64,000 bases of DNA from Blastococcus sp. TF02-8 (lineage in GTDB: Bacteria; Actinomycetota; Actinomycetes; Mycobacteriales; Geodermatophilaceae), in contig NZ_QOHK01000002.1 in NCBI RefSeq assembly GCF_003319175.1, positions 124,001 to 188,000 of the forward strand, read 5' to 3'. This document shows, piece after piece, positions 50,859 to 57,698 of this stretch. Numbering within the stretch: position 1 is the stretch's first letter; each line of letters starts with the position of its first letter. A model generated the notes under the pieces. It was not told the DNA's origin. It did not search any database and worked only from the letters and a program-made list of their open reading frames with translations. A program made the position numbers and the translations under genes.

Positions 50859-52436
50859 GTGCCACTCCCCCTCGACCCCCTCCTCCAGGCGATGCCCGTC
50901 GGCTTCATGGCCATCGACCGTTCCTGGCGGATCACGCACGTCAACCCCTCGGGGGAGGCGGTCCTCGGCAAGGTGCGCGCGGACCTGGTCGGCGCCGACT
51001 TCTGGGAGACGTTCCCCGACAACCTCGACAACGAGTTCGGCCGCATCTACCGCGAGGTGATGGAGACCGGGCGGCCGCAGCGGGTCGAGGCGTTCTACCC
51101 CGAGCCGCTCAACGCGTGGTTCGAGGCGCACGCCGTGGCGGTGGAGACCGGTCTCGCCCTCTACTTCACCGACACCACCGCCCGCCGCACCGCCCAGAAC
51201 CGGCTCGCGATGCTCGCGCGCGTCGGGGCCCAGATCACCGGGACCCTCGACGTCGCCGACGCCATCCGTCGCATCCCGAGACTGCTCACCCCGGAGCTGG
51301 GCGACGGATGCCTGCTCACGGTGATCGACGACAGCGGGCGACCGCGGGACGCCGGCAGCTGGCACGTGGACCCCGACCGGCGCGACCTGCTCGCCGGCTA
51401 CGCCGAACGCCGGCTCGCCGCCCTGCCGGCGAAGGCTCCGGTGCTCCGCTCGCTGCTGGGCGAGACCGTCGTGTCCTCGGGCGAGGAGACCCTGGGGGCG
51501 CTCACCGACCCGGCGGCCCGCGAGATCTTCCGCCGGCTCGGGCCGCCGTCGGTCGCGACCATCCCGCTCCTCGGCAACGCGCGGGTGGTCGGTGCGCTCA
51601 CCCTGCTCGCGCAGAGCGGGCGCATCCCGTCGGAGGAGGACCTCCTCACCGCCCGGGAGGTCGCCGACCGGGTGGGCCTCGCCCTGCACAACGCGTGGCT
51701 GTTCGACCAGCACAAGCAGCTGGCCGAGGGTCTGCAGCGCCGGCTGCTCAGCGCCCCGGTCGAGCCGGACGACGCCGAGGTCGTGGTCCGCTACACCCCG
51801 GCCGCCGAGGCGGCGCGGGTCGGCGGCGACTGGCACGACTCCTTCCGGCAGCCGTGCGGGGCGACGGTGCTGGTCATCGGCGACGTCGTCGGGCACGACA
51901 CCGAGGCCGCCGCGGCCATGGGGCAGATCCGGTCGCTGCTGCGCGGCATCGCGGCCTACAGCGACGCCGGGCCGGCCGAGGTGCTGCGCGGCGTCGACGC
52001 CGCGATGACCCAGCTGGAGGTGGGCACCTACGCCACGGCGGCGGTGGCCCGCTTCGAGCGCTGCGAGGACGGCGGCACGCGGATGCGGTGGTCGAACGCC
52101 GGGCACCTGCCACCGCTCGTGGTGCAGCCCTCGGGCGAGGTGGTGCAGGCCGGGAGCTGGCAGGGCGAGCGGTTGCTCGGGTCCGGAACGGACGCCCCCC
52201 GGACTGAGTCGGTGCTGGACCTGGTCCCCGGGAGCACCGTGCTGCTGGTCACCGACGGGCTGATCGAGCGGCGGGACAGCGACCTGGACGCCGGCATGGC
52301 GCAGCTGACCGCCGCCGTCGCCGAGCTGGCGGCCCTGCCGCTGGCCGATCTCTGCGACGAGGTCATCGACCGGCTGGTGAGCGGGCGTCCGGAGGACGAC
52401 GTCGCCGTCGTCGCGATCCGGCTGGCCGCGGGCTAG
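50859..52436 (+). CDS. PAS-GAF-SpoIIE protein phosphatase
   Basis: This 525-aa protein is the third sensor phosphatase in the window. A PAS domain lies at about 5-110 (MPVGFMAIDRSWRITHVNPSGEAVL), GAF at about 125-275 and SpoIIE catalytic at about 310-520. The first metal motif reads GGDWHDSF rather than GGDWYDAF, and GDVVGHD is intact. AGGAAGGGGAG precedes GTG 50859. It is followed head-on by a small gene whose stop shares CTAG with this stop. Close similarity in the catalytic domain to 12841-15438 suggests duplication. Confidence 0.9.
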   Translation: MPLPLDPLLQAMPVGFMAIDRSWRITHVNPSGEAVLGKVRADLVGADFWETFPDNLDNEFGRIYREVMETGRPQRVEAFYPEPLNAWFEAHAVAVETGLALYFTDTTARRTAQNRLAMLARVGAQITGTLDVADAIRRIPRLLTPELGDGCLLTVIDDSGRPRDAGSWHVDPDRRDLLAGYAERRLAALPAKAPVLRSLLGETVVSSGEETLGALTDPAAREIFRRLGPPSVATIPLLGNARVVGALTLLAQSGRIPSEEDLLTAREVADRVGLALHNAWLFDQHKQLAEGLQRRLLSAPVEPDDAEVVVRYTPAAEAARVGGDWHDSFRQPCGATVLVIGDVVGHDTEAAAAMGQIRSLLRGIAAYSDAGPAEVLRGVDAAMTQLEVGTYATAAVARFERCEDGGTRMRWSNAGHLPPLVVQPSGEVVQAGSWQGERLLGSGTDAPRTESVLDLVPGSTVLLVTDGLIERRDSDLDAGMAQLTAAVAELAALPLADLCDEVIDRLVSGRPEDDVAVVAIRLAAG

Positions 52437-52618
52437 CTGGCGGCCGGGGCCTCGTCGCCCCCGGAGCGCCGCTCGCGCTCCTCCTCGGCCTCCGCCTCCA
52501 GCACGTGCGCCTCGCCGGCCACCGTGGCCGCGGCGTCGCCGTGGGACTCGCCGTAGAGCTCCTCGGCGCGACCCAGCAGCTCCTCGGCCTTGGCCTTGGC
52601 CTTCTCGAAGATGCTCAT
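52433..52618 (-). CDS. Small charged helical protein
   Basis: This 61-aa protein is mostly charged helix: MSIFEKAKAKAEELLGRAEELYGESHGDA, then alternating Glu/Arg/Ala. It resembles CsbD- or antitoxin-like small actinobacterial stress proteins in composition, but no family is certain. Its TAG stop and that of the phosphatase are both read from the palindrome CTAG at 52433-52436. It lies upstream of and parallel to neither mo gene start, so it is probably independent. Confidence 0.6.
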   Translation of the reverse strand: MSIFEKAKAKAEELLGRAEELYGESHGDAAATVAGEAHVLEAEAEEERERRSGGDEAPAAS

Positions 52619-52639
52619 GCGCCCATCCTGGCCGCCCGC

Positions 52640-52882
52640 TCAGCCACCGGCAAAGGGCGGGAGCACGTCGACCACCGAACCCGGTGACAGCGGCGTCGCC
52701 CGGTCGCGGGTCGTGGTGCCGTCGATCAGGAACGAGCAGGCGGTCAGCACCCGTTCCAGCCGCTCGCCGTGGTCGGCCACGATCTGCCCGACCAGCTGGT
52801 CGAGGCTGGCCGCCTCCCGCGCCTCGGTGTCGACGCCGACGGCGGCGCGGGCGCCGGCGAAGTACCGCACGGTGACGCTCAC
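52640..52882 (-). CDS. moaD: Molybdopterin synthase sulfur carrier MoaD
   Basis: This 80-aa beta-grasp sulfur carrier ends in the diagnostic FAGG, the GlyGly tail that becomes the thiocarboxylate donor. It starts VTVRYFAGARAAVGV and contains CSFLIDGTTTRD. GTG 52882 begins one base after the stop of moaA, so the genes are co-translated. Partner MoaE is at 48919-49329. It is unrelated in function to the Ubl at 22711, although both share the fold class. Confidence 0.9.
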   Translation of the reverse strand: MSVTVRYFAGARAAVGVDTEAREAASLDQLVGQIVADHGERLERVLTACSFLIDGTTTRDRATPLSPGSVVDVLPPFAGG

Positions 52883-52883
52883 C

Positions 52884-53936
52884 TCAGCCGCCGATCGCCG
52901 ACATCGGGCGCGACGGCTGCAGGAAGCTCGGGTCGTCGATCCCGTGCCCGGGCAGCTTGCCGAGGGTGGCGATCCGCCAGCGGTCGGCCAGCTCCTGGTC
53001 GGTCGCGCCCTCCCGCATCGCGGTGCGCAGGTCGGACTCCTCGCGGGCGAACAGGCAGTTGCGGATCTGCCCGTCGGCGGTGAGCCGGGTGCGGTCGCAG
53101 GCGCCGCAGAAGGAGCGCGTCACGGACGCGATGACGCCGACCGTCGCCGGTCCGCCGTCGACCAGCCAGCGCTCGGCCGGTGCGGAACCGCGGGCCTCGG
53201 TGTCGGGCGTGAGCGTGTGCGCCGCCGAGAGCCGCGCCAGGATGTCCTCGGCGGTCACCATCTCGCCGCGGGTCCAGGCGTGGTGGGCGTCCAGCGGCAT
53301 CTGCTCGATGAAGCGCAGCTGGTACCCGTGCTCCAGGCAGAAGTCGAGCAGCGGGACGGCGTCCTCCTCGTTCATGCCCCGCATGAGGACGGCGTTCACC
53401 TTGACCGGGGTGAGCCCGGCTCGCTGGGCGGCGGCCAGGCCGGCGAGGACGTCGTCGAGCCGGTCGCGGTGGGTGAGCTGCTGGAACCGGTCGCGGTCGA
53501 GGGTGTCGAGGCTGACGTTGATGCGGTCCAGCCCCGCCTCGGCGAGCGCGGGGGCGACGCGGGCGAGCCCGATCGCGTTGGTGGTCAGGCTGACCTCGGG
53601 CCGGGGGCGCAGCGCGGTCGTGGCGGCGACGATGCCCACCAGCCCGGGCCGGAGCAGCGGCTCGCCGCCGGTGAAGCGGACCTCGCGGATGCCCAGGTGC
53701 TCCACCCCGATGCGCACCAGCCGGGCGATCTCGTCGTCGGTCAGCACCTCGACCTTGGGCAGCCACTGCAGCCCCTCGGGTGGCATGCAGTACGTGCAGC
53801 GCAGGTTGCAGCGGTCGGTCAGCGAGACCCGGAGGTCGGTGGCGACCCGGCCGTAGCGGTCGACCAGCCCGCCGCTGCCCGGGGCGGGGGCCTCGGCGCG
53901 GCGCACCCGTGGGTCGGGGAGCGGGCTGCTGGTCAC
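52884..53936 (-). CDS. moaA: GTP 3',8-cyclase MoaA
   Basis: This radical SAM enzyme, first in molybdenum cofactor synthesis, is 350 aa. The SAM cluster motif CNLRCTYCMPP lies at about 43-53. The second cluster has the C-terminal cysteines CGACDRTRLTADGQIRNC. The FTGGEPLLRPG motif for SAM binding is present, and the C-terminal GG seen in MoaA (MSAIGG) is intact. It is followed by moaD after one base. moaC, moeA and mogA are not in the window. Confidence 0.95.
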   Translation of the reverse strand: MTSSPLPDPRVRRAEAPAPGSGGLVDRYGRVATDLRVSLTDRCNLRCTYCMPPEGLQWLPKVEVLTDDEIARLVRIGVEHLGIREVRFTGGEPLLRPGLVGIVAATTALRPRPEVSLTTNAIGLARVAPALAEAGLDRINVSLDTLDRDRFQQLTHRDRLDDVLAGLAAAQRAGLTPVKVNAVLMRGMNEEDAVPLLDFCLEHGYQLRFIEQMPLDAHHAWTRGEMVTAEDILARLSAAHTLTPDTEARGSAPAERWLVDGGPATVGVIASVTRSFCGACDRTRLTADGQIRNCLFAREESDLRTAMREGATDQELADRWRIATLGKLPGHGIDDPSFLQPSRPMSAIGG

Positions 53937-54074
53937 GGCCCGAATGTAGCCGCGTGGCGGCCGGGATGCGCCGGAGTCCGCCCGGGGGCCGCCGCTAGGC
54001 TCGGCAGGCCACCCGAGAGACCGGCGGACGAATCACCCGCACTCGCCCGTGGCCAGGAAGCGCGAGACGAATCC

Positions 54075-55313
54075 GTGTCACCCCGCACCCTCTTGGGTCC
54101 CTACCTCCGCCTGTTCGCCGTACCGGGCGCGGCGTCGTTCTCCCTGGCGGGCTGGATCGGCCGGTTCCCGGCGCCCATGCTCGGGCTCGGTGCGGTCCTC
54201 CTCGTGGAGGCGGAGACGGGCAGCTACGGGGTCGCCGGTGCGGTGTCCGGAACCCTGGCGCTCTCCTACGCGGTGGCCGGCCCGGTCTGGGCGCGGGTCA
54301 TGGACCGGCGCGGGCAGGGGCCAGTCCTGCGGCTGGCACTCGTCGCGACGCTGGTGACCGGCATCGCGTTCGTGGCCGCCGTCGTCGCGGACGCCCCACG
54401 GTGGAGCTGGTTCCTGCTCGCCGCGGCCACGGGCGCCAGCGGCCCGAACATCGGTTCGATGGTGCGGGCGCGGTGGTCGGCGCTGCTCGACCCCGACGGC
54501 CGGCAGACGGCGTTCGCGTTCGAGGCGGTCGCCGACGAGGTCGTCTTCGTGCTCGGGCCGCCGCTGGTCACGCTGCTGGCGACGTTGATCGCCCCGCCGG
54601 TCGGCTTCCTCACCGGCATCGCCTTCGGCGTGGTCGGCGGGTTCTGGCTGGCCGCCCAGCACGCCACCGAGCCGCCGCTGCACGCGGCGGAGCCGGGTGC
54701 CCCGGCGCGGTGGCGGTCGGTGCTCACCCCGACGCTGCTGGTCGTCGTCGTCACCTACCTGGCGGTCGGCACGGTGTTCGGCGCCATCGACGTCGTCGTC
54801 GTCGGGTTCGCGGAGGAGGAGGGCGCCCAGGCACTGTCCGGGGCAGCGATCGCCGTCTTCGCCCTGGGCAGCCTGGTGGCGGGGCTGGTGTACGGCCTGG
54901 CGAAGCTGCCCGGAACGCTGGCGGCGCGCTTCGTCGGGACCGCCGTCTTCTTCGGTCTGGCCGCGCAGGCGCTGTGGGCCGTGGGCTCGCTGCCGGTGCT
55001 CATCGGCTGCGGCTTCCTGGCCGGGCTCGCCATCGCACCGGTGCTGGTCTCGGGCACCTCGCTGGTCGAGTCGCGGGTCGCGCCCGGGGTCCTCACCGAG
55101 TCGCTGGCCTGGACGATCACCGGCCTGACCCTCGGCGTCACCGCCGGGTCGGCCCTCTCCGGGGCCGCGGTGGACGCGTGGGGGGCGGAGGCCGCCTTCG
55201 CCGTCCCGGCCGGCGCGGCCGCGCTGGCCGCGGTGCTCGCGGTCGGCGGGTCCGCGCTCATCAGGGACCGGGCCGTCGGCCCGGAATTGGTTGAGGACCG
55301 CACCACCGGGTAG
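54075..55313 (+). CDS. MFS transporter
   Basis: This 412-aa protein has about 12 membrane segments, the two bundles separated by a short polar loop near residue 205 (ATEPPLHAAEPGAPARW). It resembles bacterial exporters of the major facilitator superfamily (the ARVMDRRGQGPVLR motif after helix 2 is a variant of the conserved loop). GTG 54075 is the start; the frame runs upstream through non-protein-like sequence. It is divergent from moaA and followed by the aldo-keto reductase 73 bp later. The substrate is unknown. Confidence 0.85.
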   Translation: MSPRTLLGPYLRLFAVPGAASFSLAGWIGRFPAPMLGLGAVLLVEAETGSYGVAGAVSGTLALSYAVAGPVWARVMDRRGQGPVLRLALVATLVTGIAFVAAVVADAPRWSWFLLAAATGASGPNIGSMVRARWSALLDPDGRQTAFAFEAVADEVVFVLGPPLVTLLATLIAPPVGFLTGIAFGVVGGFWLAAQHATEPPLHAAEPGAPARWRSVLTPTLLVVVVTYLAVGTVFGAIDVVVVGFAEEEGAQALSGAAIAVFALGSLVAGLVYGLAKLPGTLAARFVGTAVFFGLAAQALWAVGSLPVLIGCGFLAGLAIAPVLVSGTSLVESRVAPGVLTESLAWTITGLTLGVTAGSALSGAAVDAWGAEAAFAVPAGAAALAAVLAVGGSALIRDRAVGPELVEDRTTG

Positions 55314-55386
55314 CCGGACGGAAGGTCGATCGCGCACGACCGATTCGTGCGGCCCGCGACCTCCCCCGAACGGAAGGATCAGCCCT

Positions 55387-56229
55387 GTGGCTTCAGCAGT
55401 GCCCTCCATCGACCTGAACAACGGCGTGCAGATCCCGCAGCTGGGCTTCGGCGTCTACCAGGTCCCGCCCGAGAAGACGGCCGATGCCGTGGCGACCGCG
55501 CTCGAGGTGGGCTACCGGCACATCGACACCGCGGAGATGTACGGCAACGAGAAGGGCGTCGGCGAGGCCGTCGCGCGCTCGGGCATCGACCGTGGCGAGA
55601 TCTTCGTGACCAGCAAGCTGAACAACGGCTACCACCGCCGCGACGACGCGCTGCGCGCCTTCGACACGACCCTCGCCGACCTGGGCTTCGACTACCTCGA
55701 CCTGTTCCTCATCCACTGGCCGCTGCCGGGGATCGACGTGGACTACGTCGAGACCTGGAAGGCGCTGGAGGAGGTCTACGCCTCCGGCCGGGTCAAGGCC
55801 ATCGGCGTCTCCAACTTCCAGGCCCACCACCTGCGCCGGCTGTTCGAGGAGACCGAGATCAAGCCGGCGGTGAACCAGATCGAGGTGCACCCGTTCCTCG
55901 CCCAGGACGAGCTGCGCGCCTTCAACGCCGAGCACGAGATCGTGACCGAGGCGTGGTCGCCGATCGCCCAGGGGAAGGTGCTCGACGACCCGGCCATCGT
56001 CGCGATCGCCGAGCGGTTGGGCCGGACGCCCGCGCAGATCGTGCTGCGCTGGCACATCGAGCGGGGCGACGTCGTCTTCCCGAAGTCCTCCTCCCGCGAG
56101 CGGATGGCGGAGAACTTCGCGCTGTTCGACTTCGAGCTGGAGACCGGCGACCTGGCCACGCTCACCGGGCTCGACCGCGGGGAGCGGACCGGCCCCGACC
56201 CGGACACGTTCAACTACATCCCCGGCTGA
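55387..56229 (+). CDS. Aldo/keto reductase
   Basis: This 280-aa NADPH-dependent (beta/alpha)8 oxidoreductase is of the 2,5-diketo-D-gluconate reductase-like group. Signature: LGFGVYQVPPEKTADAVATALEVGYRHIDTAEMYGNE with catalytic Asp and Tyr, VTSKLNNG with the Lys, FLIHWPLPG with the His, and the late VVFPKSSSRERMAENFALFDFEL that binds the cofactor phosphate. GGAAGGA precedes the GTG start. A 91-bp dispersed repeat begins 9 bp after the stop. The physiological carbonyl substrate is unknown. Confidence 0.93.
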   Translation: MASAVPSIDLNNGVQIPQLGFGVYQVPPEKTADAVATALEVGYRHIDTAEMYGNEKGVGEAVARSGIDRGEIFVTSKLNNGYHRRDDALRAFDTTLADLGFDYLDLFLIHWPLPGIDVDYVETWKALEEVYASGRVKAIGVSNFQAHHLRRLFEETEIKPAVNQIEVHPFLAQDELRAFNAEHEIVTEAWSPIAQGKVLDDPAIVAIAERLGRTPAQIVLRWHIERGDVVFPKSSSRERMAENFALFDFELETGDLATLTGLDRGERTGPDPDTFNYIPG

Positions 56230-56237
56230 GCCGCGCC

Positions 56238-56328
56238 CCGGCGCCGTCCTCCCTCACCGTTCTGGGTCCTCCCTCACCGTCGACCGTGAGGGAGGACCCA
56301 TGACGATCAGGTCACCTGATCATCAGGG
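56238..56328 (+). repeat. 91-bp dispersed repeat, copy 1
   Basis: It matches 60374-60464 at 90 of 91 positions, in direct orientation. It contains a 14-bp hairpin (arms beginning GGGTCCTCCCTCAC, with GTGAGGGAGGACCC) and a second palindrome GATCAGGT-N-ACCTGATC whose centre base is the only difference. Each copy begins within 10 bp after a stop codon, so it may act as a terminator. Confidence 0.85.
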
Positions 56329-56364
56329 AGCTGACCGCGTGTCGGAACCGGAAGGTCTCGACGC

Positions 56365-56396
56365 ATGGATACGGCGTATGCATACTCCGTATCCAT
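56365..56396. promoter_or_regulatory. Palindromic operator over the PadR start codon
   Basis: Two 16-bp arms (56365-56380 and 56381-56396) match with one mismatch and centre on TATGCATA. They overlap the ATG of the PadR gene. PadR regulators commonly bind such AT-rich palindromes in their own promoter, so autoregulation is likely. Confidence 0.65.
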
Positions 56397-56973
56397 GTCC
56401 ATCCGACACGGTCTCCTGGCGCTCCTGGAGCGCGGTCCCCGCCACGGCTACCAGTTGCGCGCCGAGTTCGACGCCGCGACCGGGGAGACCTGGCCGCTGA
56501 ACGTCGGGCAGGTCTACTCGACCCTCGACCGGCTCGAGCGCGACGGCCTCGTCCTCCAGGACGGCGACCCGGACGCCGACGGTCGCATCGCCTACCGGAT
56601 CACCGACGTCGGTCAGGCGGAGCTGCGCGGCTGGTTCGGCACTCCGGTCAGCGCGAAGGCGGCCCCTCGCGACGAGCTGGCCATCAAGCTGGCCCTGGCG
56701 GTGACCACGCCCGGAGTCGACGTGCTGCGCGTGGTGCAGCTGCAGCGCACCGCCACGATGTCCGGGCTGCAGGAGCTGACCCGGCTGAAGTCCCGGGCCA
56801 CCGACGCCGAGGCGGACCTCGCCTGGTCACTGGTCCTCGACTCGCTCCTGTTCCGCGCGGAGGCCGAGATCCGCTGGCTGGACCACTGCGAGGCGCGGGT
56901 CGCCCGCGCAGCCGCGCGCCGCCCGCAGAACAGCGTCGCCGCTCCCGCGACCGACCAGGCGTCCCGGCGATGA
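56395..56973 (+). CDS. PadR-family transcriptional regulator
   Basis: This 192-aa protein has an N-terminal PadR winged helix (SIRHGLLALLERGPRHGYQLRAEFD, VGQVYSTLDRLERDGLV, YRITDVGQAEL) and a C-terminal helical dimerisation part of the Vir_act_alpha_C type. It should repress the ABC transporter genes that follow, with ligand release of repression. The ATG at 56395 follows the operator palindrome. Its TGA overlaps the ATPase start by 4 bases (ATGA). It is the first gene of a three-gene unit bracketed by the two 91-bp repeats. Confidence 0.88.
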   Translation: MSIRHGLLALLERGPRHGYQLRAEFDAATGETWPLNVGQVYSTLDRLERDGLVLQDGDPDADGRIAYRITDVGQAELRGWFGTPVSAKAAPRDELAIKLALAVTTPGVDVLRVVQLQRTATMSGLQELTRLKSRATDAEADLAWSLVLDSLLFRAEAEIRWLDHCEARVARAAARRPQNSVAAPATDQASRR

Positions 56974-57698
56974 GCGCCCCGGTCCTCCTCCTGTCCGACG
57001 TCACTCGCGAGCACCGCCAGGGCGACACCGTCGTGCACGCCCTGCGCGGGATCGACCTCGCCGTGCACGCCGGCGAGCTCGTGGCGGTCATGGGCCCCTC
57101 GGGCTCGGGCAAGTCCACGCTGCTGCACATCGCGGGTGGCCTCGACACACCCACGTCCGGGCGCGTCCTCGTGGAGGACCGGGACCTGGCGACCCTCAGC
57201 GCCACGCAGGTCGCCGCGGTCCGGCGGCGCAGCGTCGGCTACGTCTTCCAGGACCTGAACCTGCTGCCCTCGCTCTCGGCGGTCGAGAACGTTGCCCTCC
57301 CGCTGGAGCTGGACGGCGTCCGTGGCGGCATGGCTCGGCGCGCGGCCCGGGCAGCCCTGGACGAGGTGGGCGTCGGCGCGCTGGCGGGCCGGTTCCCCGA
57401 CGACATGTCCGGTGGCCAGCAGCAACGGGTGGCCATCGCCCGCGCGCTGGTCGGTCCGCGCCGGCTGCTGCTCGCCGACGAGCCGACCGGCGCCCTGGAC
57501 TCGCAGACCGGCGAGGAGGTGCTGCGGGTGCTCCGTGCGCGCTGCGAGGCGGGCGCCGCTGGAGTGCTCGTCACCCACGAGGCCCGGCACGCCGCGTGGG
57601 CCGACCGCGTGGTGTTCCTGCGAGACGGCGTCGTCGTCGACCAGAGCGGGCCCGCGCTGGCGGCCGAGTCCCTGCTGCCCGCCGGCGGCGCGGGGTGA
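56970..57698 (+). CDS. ABC transporter ATPase (MacB/LolD type)
   Basis: This 242-aa ATPase has Walker A MGPSGSGKSTLLH (about 40-52), FQDLNLLPSLSAVENVALP, signature MSGGQQQRVAIARAL (about 147) and Walker B LLLADEPTGALD. It belongs to the class that drives FtsX/MacB-like permeases in export or envelope stress. Start ATG 56970 overlaps PadR, and its stop overlaps the permease start (GTGA). A drug- or peptide-export role under PadR control is plausible but not shown. Confidence 0.92.
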   Translation: MSAPVLLLSDVTREHRQGDTVVHALRGIDLAVHAGELVAVMGPSGSGKSTLLHIAGGLDTPTSGRVLVEDRDLATLSATQVAAVRRRSVGYVFQDLNLLPSLSAVENVALPLELDGVRGGMARRAARAALDEVGVGALAGRFPDDMSGGQQQRVAIARALVGPRRLLLADEPTGALDSQTGEEVLRVLRARCEAGAAGVLVTHEARHAAWADRVVFLRDGVVVDQSGPALAAESLLPAGGAG

